Positions 23,095-33,009 of a stretch of 64,000 nt of DNA are shown piece after piece. Position 1 is the first letter of the stretch, and each line of letters starts with the position of its first letter. Source of the stretch: Cytospora piceicola (Eukaryota; Ascomycota; Sordariomycetes; Diaporthales; Cytosporaceae). The notes beneath the pieces were generated by a model. The model worked only from the letters and a program-made list of their open reading frames with translations, did not search any database and was not told where the DNA came from. The stretch spans positions 1-64,000 of the forward strand of contig JALQBC010000058.1 of the NCBI GenBank assembly GCA_023375675.1, written 5' to 3'. The position numbers were made by a program, and so were the translations under genes.

Positions 23095-24667
23095 TCACCT
23101 GGCTCCTTCGGTGCGTGTACCGGCCTCCAAGTTTGATGGCGTGACCCCGGCACCTGTGCTTGACTGATTTCCCGTCGCACCAGACCGGCCAAAGTGAGGC
23201 AGCTGCTGCCGAATCGATGACAAGAACCCCCCCGTATTGCCCCGTGTGTTTGGTTCCGGACGCGTTTGTGGCGCAGGCCGTGGTCTTCGTGTTTGCGACT
23301 GTGAAAAGAAATTACTCCGTTGTTGTTGGTCCCGATACCTATCGCCACGTCGTTGCGTTCGGGTTTGGTCCGCCTGGTTGGTCTGATTCCTGTTGAAGGT
23401 AGGGAGAGACAGGCGCCCGCGGCCCCTTGCTAGAGTCCATACGACGCCTGGCCGAGATGGCATGTTCAAGCGGTTCCCTCTGTTGTTCCTTGGATCTTGT
23501 GATATGGACACGGCCGGTCCCATCTGTGCGCCATCCATGCCCTCCGCGGGGGCAGGACGTGGCTTCGGGGTGTAGTAGTCAGCCTTGCAGAGTGGGCAGC
23601 ATGCCCGCCTGCTGGTCAACCATGGATCGAGGCACACGGCATGGAAGGCGTGACCGCAAGTCAAGCCACGCACATCGTCGTCATCCTCCAGGGTGTCGAT
23701 GCAGATGGCACAGGTGTCACCGGAAGACTCCAGCATCTCGGGCGGCAGTGCATCGTGGATCCGGTCGTCCTCTTCGTCGTGTTCATCATCGTGCTCATCA
23801 TCGTGCTCATCGTCGGATCCCGGGCTATCGGTCCTCTCTGGTGCGGCGGGACCACTCGCAGAGCGACGGTCGACCTCAACGGCGGTGGCTGATGCGGTTT
23901 TTTCATCGTCATGTTCGATTGTCGCATCGTCCGAAACCTGTTTCGTGATCGAAGCGCCGCTGGTTACAGGCCTCTCCTCGGTAGAATCCCGTTCTTTGTT
24001 CACTGGTATGATACCGTCGGCCTCGTTGATACTGTTCGCCCGGCTGGGTGGCTGAGAGATACCACCACGGGTGGGCAGACCCTCCTGAGCACGGCTTGCG
24101 ACCCAGCTCTTGTACTTCATCATGGGGAACTTCTCATTCACCTCGTCCATCGTCATCAGCTTCTTTTCCCGACGACGCCGACGTGGATGCGGGGGCATGT
24201 TTTCGAGGTTGATCGGCTCGCCATCCTCGCCCGTGACCCGAATGTTACGATTCCGCGCATTGTAGCGGAAGCAGTATTTAACACCGACAATGATCCTGTG
24301 ATTGGGATTAGGACAGTGCACCATGCGCGCAGCCTCCCGGCATGCCCATGCTACGTTGATAGGTTGCTCACCAGAGGTTCGTAAACACAACACCAAAGCC
24401 CAGAGCAACAAAGAAGAGCAAGGGTGACGAGCCCTGACCGCCACCGCTACCACCGCCGCCGGTTCCTTGGGTAGAAGTCGACAACGGTTGAACGGAACCA
24501 GAAGTTGCGGAAGGTGACAGCGCGGGAGTAACAGTCGGGTCGGGAGAAGTTGATGCGGAGGCGATGGCACTGGAGACGGTATTCGAAACGACATCCCGGA
24601 CCTGATACTTTAGAGTGCGGACGGCGAGGTTGGCCAAGCCGGCCAGTTCGGGGTTGTCAAAGGCCAT
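23095..24667 (-). CDS. Membrane-anchored RING-H2 E3 ubiquitin ligase
   Basis: Two exons, 24372-24667 and 23095-24295. The 76-nt intron (GTGAGC donor, CTAAT branch, CACAG acceptor) restores the frame inside a hydrophobic stretch, giving 498 residues. Start: ATG GCC TTT at 24667, preferred over a Met 20 codons upstream. A membrane segment lies at about residues 81-107 (PLLFFVALGFGVVFTNLW joined to IIVGVKY). A basic stretch with a run of seven arginine/lysine-rich residues follows. Just before the RING is an acidic region with a DDEH repeat. The RING-H2 at about 293-335 is complete: CAIC, GHAFHAVC, WLTSRRACCPLC. The C-terminus is Arg/Gln-rich and disordered. The layout of one membrane anchor then RING-H2 fits organelle-membrane E3 ligases. 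Substrates cannot be told. Confidence 0.87.
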
Positions 24668-25196
24668 GGCGGCGATGTTTCTAGGACTACTTGGTGAAGC
24701 CGAAATGATGATGGTTGGGCCTTGCAATGACGGCGAACAGACGCACGCCCCCTAGCGACAAATGCCGCGGCGAATGACAGCCAGCGCAAGTCCAATTAAA
24801 CGACAAAAAGGGTATTTTCCATTGATAAGTCTTTTTTGATGCAGACAATCCGTTGCAGCCAGGAATTCCCAGTGTTGAGGTTGCCGGGTCCGGACAGGAT
24901 GGCGAGATACTTAGGTAGGTGATATGGAGATAGTAAAGAAGGTGGGAGTTGGGTGGAGCAGGAAGCGAGAGGAAGAGTGGTGCAGTGAAGATGGTGGATG
25001 GAGAGGCTTGATGAAAGAGGTCGAAGGGGTAAAGTAAGGCAGGGTAAGGCAGGTTTCAGTGGCCGGGATGGCGCTAGAGACCCGGATCGGAGGGAGGAAC
25101 CTGGGAGGAACCTGGGAGGAGGAACCTTGGAAGTTGGAGCACACTCTTGAAGCCAATACCAACCTGGAACAGGTAGCGCAGTGGGACATTCTAGAT

Positions 25197-25245
25197 GGGG
25201 GCCTACTGGGGGGGGGGTCTTTACAGGGGGGTCTGGGGGTTTGGG
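25197..25245 (+). other. G-run cluster, predicted G-quadruplex
   Basis: Five G runs (5, 10, 6, 5 and 3 bases) are separated by loops of 6, 8, 3 and 3 bases, 530 bp upstream of the RING ligase start. The pattern meets usual G-quadruplex rules. The G-rich strand is the template strand of that gene. Confidence 0.65.
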
Positions 25246-25563
25246 CGTCAGAGAAATGTCAATCAAGCTTAGACCAAACTGGAATCCATATTGGATATCG
25301 GGACAAGGATCATAAGGATCTCCTCACTCATCCTCACATCACAGGCTGACAGGCTGGTCAATCCCGAGGACAGTACAAAGTTGCGTATTCCTGTTCCTCT
25401 GCTGTCAAGCGCACTAGTAGATCATATATTCAGGTTGTTGTGGCAACACTATACACTATCAAGTGTACCATTCCCCGGAATGCGGTAATACCATTCTTAT
25501 GCTGTGATGGTGCCGTATTATGTCTCCTGCCTGTTTTCAACGCTCCAGCTGAAGGCGACGAGA

Positions 25564-25609
25564 ATGGATTGCATGGATGCATGGATGCATGGCTGCATGG
25601 CTGCATGGG
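25564..25609 (+). repeat. Short GCATGGAT / GCATGGCT minisatellite
   Basis: About five 8-bp units: ATGGATTGC, then GCATGGAT twice, then GCATGGCT twice. A NsiI-like ATGCAT occurs at the junctions. Non-coding context. Confidence 0.75.
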
Positions 25610-28580
25610 TGGAAATTGAGGCACAGGTACAACAACAAACCTGTCAGCCTGTCACGAACCGCTCGAGTGTTTGGTGTTGGTCGTTGATGTGGGAAATTAA
25701 TCCGCAGCATAGCATCCATCCGGCTGCAATGCAGAAGCATGCAATCACGATGCATTCGGCCTTTCTCAAGTCGAGGCCACCATTTGCTTCTGTGAGGTCC
25801 CAGATTGTAAGTATTGTGTATGGTTGCAGCCCCCAAAGGCCGATCTTGCTGAATGCAGTCATTGACGACGACTCGAAGATCCAATAAAGCCACCCGGAGA
25901 GTAATATGTGGGCCCTCTTGGGCTTCTAACGTTCAGCCTCCTCGGTTCAAATGTCATCCACGGCCCCCAGGTTGTGTCGGTCTGTCTTGGAAATGAGTTC
26001 TAACGGAATGACTGCATATCGTCTTTAGATGACCAAGACTGTCTCTACACAATATGTCGACGACGTTGACCTCTGGCAAAAGTTTTCTCGTTCTTTTTCC
26101 AGTACCTGTTTTCTGTTCCCGGAATCCCGAATAAGCCGATTTTCAGCCATTTGGAATTGGTAATACTTACATGTACCATGCCGAAGCCGAGATGGTCTAG
26201 TCTGACAGTCAGACTACCTGCTACTTGGTAGGTGGTACCTGCAAAGTTTTAACATCTACGGTATGCAGGTGAGACTGTATGTCCCCATCATGCAGTGCCC
26301 TGGAACCAACAAATCACACCCCTCCATTGTGCGATCCTACTCACCCAGACTCCTCTGAACCGCAAGTGTGACTTGGGTTGTGTCCCCGCAGACCAGCCTC
26401 GAAAGAGATGTGCCTCTGCATGAACCGCAGATGCCGCTCGATTCCGCGCGTCAATCACGGGGACAATTGTCTCATTTGATGTTGGTTGATATCTTATACC
26501 ACTGTAAGCTCAAGTACTATTTCCACGATCAAAACTCCTCTGTTGGTACTACCTAGGTATTTACAACTTGATGAATGCGACCCCGACGGCGGCTAACCGA
26601 GGTCATATATCCGGTACAGAGGCTTTCATGCGTGGATCGTGGCTGAACGGCAGCCGGCCAACATGTCGACCTTTGAGGATGATCCCTGAATACTTAAGTA
26701 CCATCAAGTGTAGATACCTAAGTAAGCGGCCACAAACAAAGCTCTCACTCGTTATTGAAGACTCGTAGACATCTGCTGGGAAAGTCGTCTCCAACAGCAT
26801 ATATAGACAGCACGAAAAATCAAAACGCCAGCCTGAGGTCATCGCCGGGCCGGCGTCACGGGGTTGCGATCTGATGATGCCCGTCGTCTTGCAATTGAGT
26901 GTGGGGTTACCGGGGTGGCTTGATTGCCGGTGTGCTCGTCGTCCACCCCGCTTTAAGATAACATCATGACACGATGTTTCCTAGTAGGTACCGAAGTCTG
27001 AAGAAGATCGACGATCGGGACTTCTATGTAGTCACTGCTGCACGTGAAGTTGTGGATAAGTCGCAGTCATGGGGACTATAAAAACTCGGTCAGCCTGCAT
27101 ATCGAAGATGTCCTCAATCTTGTGGAGCATGTCGACTAGTGAGTGGGTTGTATATGTGTCCAGTGTCCCGCAAAGCGTTGAGATTTGTACATGTCAACAT
27201 ATCACAGAAAGCCATTCAATATTCACAGCTCTTCTTCTTTTTAGTTCGTCTTCTCTTGAGTGTATGAGACAAAGGCCACGATGACGGCGAACCTAACTGA
27301 TGCCGAGAAACCACACCTTATCACAAGGACGACAGAAGTCTTCTCGGTGAAATGATTCCGGGATAAGAAACTTTCGACGGCACAGGCGACCCATGGCTTC
27401 CGCCCTTGCCGTAAGAGCCACGCCTTCTTATGCATACCTAGGTAGGCTACGTGCTGCTGGTCCTCATCAGCCTCTTTGGTCACCGTCGCCTGTGTCGGAG
27501 GTTATCGTGCCGATCCTTCCTGTCTTGACGCTCACGACTCTCACGGAAGATGACCACCAAGTACATACGGGCCTATGGTCCGTTTTGTCTGCCGTGAGAC
27601 GCAGTACTACCCACACGTTCCACACCGAGATATTCCAGCAGATGACTACATAAATACCTTGACGACGCGACGGCTCGATCGCATGCCTAATAGCTACTAG
27701 GAGTACCTAGGTATGTATGTGATGCGAATAAGCTTTTCTTCTATCATAGTAGCTTAAACAGAGGGTCTTTTAGTGATCTGCGGATATCAACGGTCTTCAT
27801 GTGCTTTCCCGGCGGACGTTGTATACGATAAGCAGTCTTATTATAACGATTCGAGTTGACAAATTCTGCCGATGTTTTGCCTCAATGCCATGCATCCATA
27901 GCCAGATATCTGCAAAGAGCAATCATATTATGGCATGATGTTCCTAGGTGCACGACATCCCAGGGTCCGGGAACCGAATGTCCCGAGTTTCATCTTGTTC
28001 GATCTCGGCTTCCGTTTTCCGTGGTCCCTTTCCCAAGAGAGCCCAGCATATACTAACAGGTCTAGGGACATACCCTAGGGTACGGTAGTGCATCTTGGAA
28101 CTCTAAGGCTAAGAATCACTCGTTGGGCAGTGAACTATCCAGGGTCGAACATCTAAGCCGTAGAATTCTTGATCAGAGCGAGGTGATTACCGTATAGAGT
28201 GTCAGAGTGTGTACGGATTACCTAGGTACTGCGTAGCATCTCAACGCACGGCTCACTAGCTGCTCTAGGTTTCCAGTGGAGTTAAATGATAGGCATGACA
28301 TAGAGTGGATACCCAGGTAATTCAATGGCACCGTGGCGCCTGCGAATTAGCGGGCAGGGCGGGCAGGGCTGTTGGGCAGACTATTTTTGCCAGCCCCGGA
28401 TTCAATGTTCTATTCTCACTTCAATGTTGCACGCGCTACAAGTGGATTTCAGATCTGCAAGGGCGCCTCCATCATCCCGCCCCCCTTTTTGATACTATTC
28501 CCAGAACGATCAGTCAATCCAACCATCCTCCTGTAAAAACCCTACACCAACAACTTCACACATTCGGGAATTCACCGAAA

Positions 28581-29945
28581 ATGTCGCCTACGCAACTGCC
28601 CGAGAATGGCAACCCTCTGTAAGTCAGGTTCGAATCTCACGCGCTATCACATTCCCCAGACCTATAGATCACTTGTAATATCGGATCGGTACGGCTACAT
28701 CCCCTCCTGGCCAGCCTTACGAGGCTGAAAGTTGTGGCTTATACAAACCCTAACCCCTCACACCTACCTTGACTTCCGATCCAGTGTTACGATGCTGTCA
28801 CCGCTAGCTAGGAGCAAGCGTATGTGTTGTTTCTCATACTGACTGTGGCCTTTTTACAGTGTCTTCTTTGACATCACCCTAGGCGGTAAGTTAGACCAAC
28901 CCTTCCTGTCAGAACGCCGTGTCCAATGAGCCTTGCCATGCAACAAATATGTATGCTGCAAGTTCTCCAGACATTTTGCTTCCTTTGATTGGGTGAATCA
29001 CTCCTTATAGGAGGGCTGCGAAGCTGGCGTTCCACCGGTGATGTGCTGGCTGCTGGCTGCTGTCCTTGCCGGCCACTTCTCCTCGAGTCAATGGGACGTG
29101 AGTCGTTAAAGACCACCCAGAAGGAGGTGGCTGGGACTGCAGCAGTGTAATGGAAATCACTTGGTGAAAACTGTCGATGGCTAATGTTCCTTCTGGCGGT
29201 AGGCGAACCACTCGGCCGGGTGACGTTCGAGCTTTTCAAAGATGTCGTGCCGCGCACAGCTGAGAACTTCTGCCAGCTCTGCACCGGCGAGTACAAGTTG
29301 AACGGCAAGGCTCAGGGCTACAAGGGGTCGCGGTTCCATCGCATTGTAAGTGGGTCGCTTTCCTTACTGGCAGCCATTCAAGCCTTGAAGAACGGCGTAT
29401 TGCCTAGCTTGTTGGCTGCGTCTGTGGACGAATGAGGCTGGGGTCACCTCCCAGCAGAGGATGTCGAGGCTGCAGCACCAGCCGAAGTCCTTTGGTGGAA
29501 AACGGGCAGACAGATGAGCTAATGAATATGGTCTAGATCCCCAAGTTCATGTGTCAAGGAGGTGACTTCCTCCACGGCGATGGAACAGGTTCGACATGTA
29601 TCTACGGCACCAAGAGTTTCGCAGACGAGAACTTCACCCTGAAGCATGACACCGAAGGCTTGCTGTCAATGGCGGTATGTATCTTTAGCACCCCTCGCTT
29701 CCAACCCCTTCCCTGGTCTGTGGCCGGAGTGCTGACAATCGTAGAATGCCGGTCCCAACACGAACGGCTCGCAATTCTTCATCACAACCGTACCGACGCC
29801 CTTCCTTGATGGCAAGCATGTGGTCTATGGCCGTGTTGTTGACGGAATGGACGTCGTCAGGAAGATGGAGGCCACCAAGACGGGCAGGCGGGGTAGGGAC
29901 GTACCGGATCTGGATGTGATGATTGCGCAGTGTGGCGAGATGTGA
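28581..29945 (+). CDS. cyp3: Cyclophilin H-type peptidyl-prolyl cis-trans isomerase
   Basis: Five exons: 28581-28618, 28860-28885, 29203-29345, 29537-29674, 29745-29945. All junctions are GT..AG and in frame, giving 181 residues, close to human PPIH (177). Cyclophilin H is a proline isomerase that binds the U4/U6 snRNP Prp3/Prp4 complex. Visible family motifs: [80 protein letters not shown] and [16 protein letters not shown]. The catalytic Arg (FHRI), Phe and Gln (KFMCQ) and the GSQFFI segment are intact. The first two exons are only 38 and 26 nt, so ORF-only gene finders would miss the N-terminus. Intron 2 is long for this genome (317 nt). Confidence 0.95.
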
Positions 29946-30630
29946 GGGGCTACTAGGCTTCCTTGCTTGATGAATCCATGGTATGGCTCCCACCATTTAT
30001 GGTGCAAGGAAGGGCACCATACTTGTTACGATGGGGATTTAAGGGAGCATATTACATGGACAACGTCCGTGGAATAGTGAGAAAAACTGGTATCAGCCCC
30101 ATACTTTGCAGGCTATCGTGGGATATGAGACACTTCAAGCCAGGAAAGTGTGTTCTGATTCACAGCCCTGGCTGTCGGAATCTCAATGCAGTATCAATGC
30201 CACGGCTGGTAGTCAACTCAAGACTTCGTGACGGCAAGGCTCTGGCTACTGTCATGTAGCCAAGAGACCTTCAAATAAGCTCCAAGGACTTCAAAGGGAA
30301 ATCTTGTGACCCGGACATGAAGTTCCCAAGTAAACGTCATGCATTTGTACGACAGAGCTGATCGTCCGCCAGATTGGCTGTAGCGTGATTACCTGCATAT
30401 GTCACTGTACCAAGTCTTGCTGCGCATATCCTTACAGGAACAACACCAGGCTCCAGCGGCGAAGTGAATACCCACCACGACGTGAGCGCCGCACAATCAT
30501 GGATATGCTTCAGGAGGAAGGCCGAGTCCACAAGGACAACGACAAATACAGCAAAAACGGCGGTATCTGTTAGTCAACCCCCATCGTTTATTTCTGTCCC
30601 TTATTCCTCAGCCCTTCCCCTCACTTTCGC
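29946..30630. other. Intergenic, no gene seen
   Basis: 685 bp between the cyclophilin stop and the next ORF. A short frame from an ATG at 30499 (starting MDMLQEEGRVHKDND) looks protein-like but cannot be spliced in frame to the downstream ORF with the GT and AG sites I could see. Confidence 0.4.
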
Positions 30631-31008
30631 ATGCTAAACGCCAAAGGTCTCAACGATACCCCCGATCTCACCGTCCTCGGTCAAGACCAGTCACACCCGC
30701 TTCCCGTGATATGCGATGTGGGCAACGACGACAACAGCAGCAGCGGCATGGGCAACGACAATAGCAATGAGAACGTCCTGTCGAATGAGGAGGCCGCCAA
30801 GGCAACCAGCCTCCGCTATGTCTATATCGGGGCTGTCTTGTGCTTCCTCATCTCAATAACAAACCAGAACCGTTCCTCCGAATATACGGGTTACATGCTG
30901 TTTATGGTTCTGGTGGTCAATATCAGCAAGCTCGTATTCGCAGTGGGGTACATCGCCTTCGTCTGCCTCCATTTTTACCGCCACGGTATCGCATATTCCA
31001 GAGACTAG
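30631..31008 (+). CDS. Small two-span membrane protein, hypothetical
   Basis: Single open frame of 125 residues. Residues 1-58 are hydrophilic and Asn/Asp-rich (GNDDNSSSGMGNDNSNENV). Two hydrophobic stretches follow at about 62-77 (LRYVYIGAVLCFLISI) and 88-114 (YMLFMVLVVNISKLVFAVGY, then IAFVCLHF). The C-terminus is short and basic. I recognise no family. Its similarity in composition to real small membrane proteins, and the lack of a competing frame, are the only support. An upstream exon is possible. It is co-oriented with cyclophilin H but 685 bp away. Confidence 0.4.
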   Translation: MLNAKGLNDTPDLTVLGQDQSHPLPVICDVGNDDNSSSGMGNDNSNENVLSNEEAAKATSLRYVYIGAVLCFLISITNQNRSSEYTGYMLFMVLVVNISKLVFAVGYIAFVCLHFYRHGIAYSRD

Positions 31009-31554
31009 TCACATACCCATTTCCATCAGCGTACAGACCAAAGGAGACCCAGCGTTTATTAGGGGCATTACGTGGCTGGGTTGCACAAGTGCGCGAGTTA
31101 CCGGAGGGACAGCACAAGTAGGGTCATTGAATTGTTTGTGCCACTCGGAATGGCCTTTGACATTGATACATGATATGCTACAGAGGAAAATGAATTGGGA
31201 TACGAATGACAGTCATGAATTTGAAACCAGTCAGTTCACTAACGAGACTTGCGATAATTCACACGTGTAAGTGGGCGAGCGTTTACTACTGGAGAATAAA
31301 GAACAAAGAGGATCAAAATACTGTATTAATCCGTCAAGCTACCTAGGCAATGTCTTCTCGCCACCTGTAAGCCTCTATAATGCCCTTGGACGCCGTAATG
31401 CAAATATGAGAAGACCTTCTCTGGTATCTTTGCTGGTGGCCCTGCCACACATAGAAAGTGAGAAATGCCCTTTTTCATGCGCTTAATCAATATATCCGAC
31501 CGTTCCCTAACCCATATATGGTCGAAGCGAAGAAGAAAGTAGTGGTTTTGTGTC
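31009..31554. other. Convergent 3' intergenic region
   Basis: 546 bp between the small ORF and the stop of the LPMO-like gene. No coding evidence. It includes an AGCTACCTAGGCAA sequence, a near match to the TACCTAGGTA motif. Confidence 0.45.
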
Positions 31555-33009
31555 TTAGGGGATGCGCTCAATGCGCGATCGCTTCTTGAATGTGATCGGT
31601 TCAACCGAGGGCGCAACCCCAGGTGTAGGTACTACAAGGCCTCCACTGCCATCCTCTCCAACCACCACGGGAGCGGTTGTCGCCCCATCGATAGTTGCAC
31701 TCGCAGTGACGGCCAGTACGGGCGCTGCTGAAGTTGCACCCTCTGTGACTGTAACAGTACTTATTCCCTATTCAATAATGTTAGCTCAATCCGAGGCAAC
31801 TCGTGCGTGCGTGGGGAAATCGAATCATACCTGGGTAACAGTAACTGTACTGAGCTGGGTGACAGTCGCAGCGCCTTTGTTTGCCGCGGATGCCGCCGGA
31901 GTGGTGACAGTCTTGAAGGTGGAGGCAGCAGCAGACGCTCTGCCAGCGCTACCAGTAGCAGTTGAACTACCGGTAGCTGATGAACCTACAAGGTTGGGAG
32001 GAGCTGACATGCCTTCGTTGGAGCTGCTGTCGGCGACGGCGCCATCGACAGCCACGGCGAAGTTGCCACTAAGCTCCTCAGGGACGGCAGCGTTGGACAT
32101 GGACTGATCTTTGACGAAGGAATTGACCATCTTGGTCTTGGTCGTGCTGGAGGCGCAAGTCGGGGACTTCTCGTCGCCAAGGTCGTCAGAGCAGGCGTCG
32201 ACGATTTTGAGGTCCATGCAAGAGGTATAAATCTCAGGCGTGGTAACCGTGACACCCTCATCACCGATCATAGCATTGTCTTTAGACAGAGTTGGCCAGT
32301 CCCAGACCCAGTAGAGAGTGTAGTCACTACCAACAGTGATGTCAGTTGGGAGCTGGAGGTCGGATTGGCACCACAAGTCAGCTCCCTGAGGGTTCTCGTT
32401 GACCTTGCTGAACTCTTTCTGACGAGAAGACGAGATATCCCCAGAGTTCAATTGGTAGCACTGGCCGTCGTCGTAATTACGCGTTGCTAGGAGACGTCCT
32501 CGCTTGTCACCGCCGGTTCCAGCCGTATTCCAGACGTTGTGGATGGACGTGAGAGTATCATCATCACTGGGCTTCTCTGTGCCGTAGATGTAAATTGTTC
32601 CTCTGTTGCGTGGCTTGTTTTTTTGTGTTGTCGGGAGCGTCACATGGCCATTCTCCTCGTGGCGCAAAGCGATGTAGTCGCCAGGAGCGGTGACCAGCTG
32701 GGGGTACTTGGAGTTTGTGTAAGCGCCGACGGACTGTTGAGGACTGCAGATCTTGTCGGTGTCAAGGATCACAGCACCTTGGGCGCGGCCGTTGGGAGGA
32801 ATTTGCCATAGGTCGTCAGAAATATCGCCCTTGAATCCTGCATCGTCTCGTCCAACAAAAGCTCGCTGGTAACCCACGGGGTCAATCATAGTACCGTTGG
32901 CTGCGATGCGGTTTAACTGTTCCACCCAGCTGTGGGCGGTGGCAGCAGGCAAGCCGCAGAGGAATATTGTCGCCACGAGGGCACTCTTCAAATTTGAAAG
33001 GCCAGCCAT
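31555..33009 (-). CDS. Secreted histidine-first protein, LPMO-like (DUF7492-type)
   Basis: Two exons, 31831-33009 and 31555-31767. The 63-nt intron (GTATGA donor, GCTAAC branch, AATAG acceptor) gives 463 residues. A signal peptide covers residues 1-25 and ends with the cleavage motif ATA, so the mature protein would begin at His26 (HSWVEQL). An N-terminal histidine is the first ligand of the copper-binding histidine brace of lytic polysaccharide monooxygenases (LPMOs). A second candidate ligand is His122 or His117 in RHEENGHVTL, and an aromatic strand GSDYTLYWVWDWP lies at 227-239. Six cysteines after the signal suggest three disulfides. From about residue 330 the protein is a Ser/Thr/Ala-rich tail ending in basic residues, with no GPI signal. 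The LPMO assignment is an inference from these positions; substrate and activity are unknown. Confidence 0.85.

Larger units (their letters stand above)
24668..28580. other. 3.9-kb gene-poor intergenic region
   Basis: No coding region is supported. It holds the promoter of the RING ligase, a G-run cluster (25197-25245), an ATGC-rich minisatellite (25564-25609), four perfect copies of TACCTAGGTA between 26550 and 28228, and the promoter of the cyclophilin gene. Short frames on both strands have no protein motif. Confidence 0.6.

Noticed and set aside
28627..28640. GGTTCGAATCTCAC resembling a tRNA B box
   Set aside because: It lies in intron 1 of cyclophilin H, and no matching A box, acceptor stem or anticodon arm is present nearby.
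30499..30573. Possible upstream exon MDMLQEEGRVHKDND for the small membrane ORF
   Set aside because: The two GT sites at its end leave the wrong phase for the frame starting at 30631 with the only AG site nearby.
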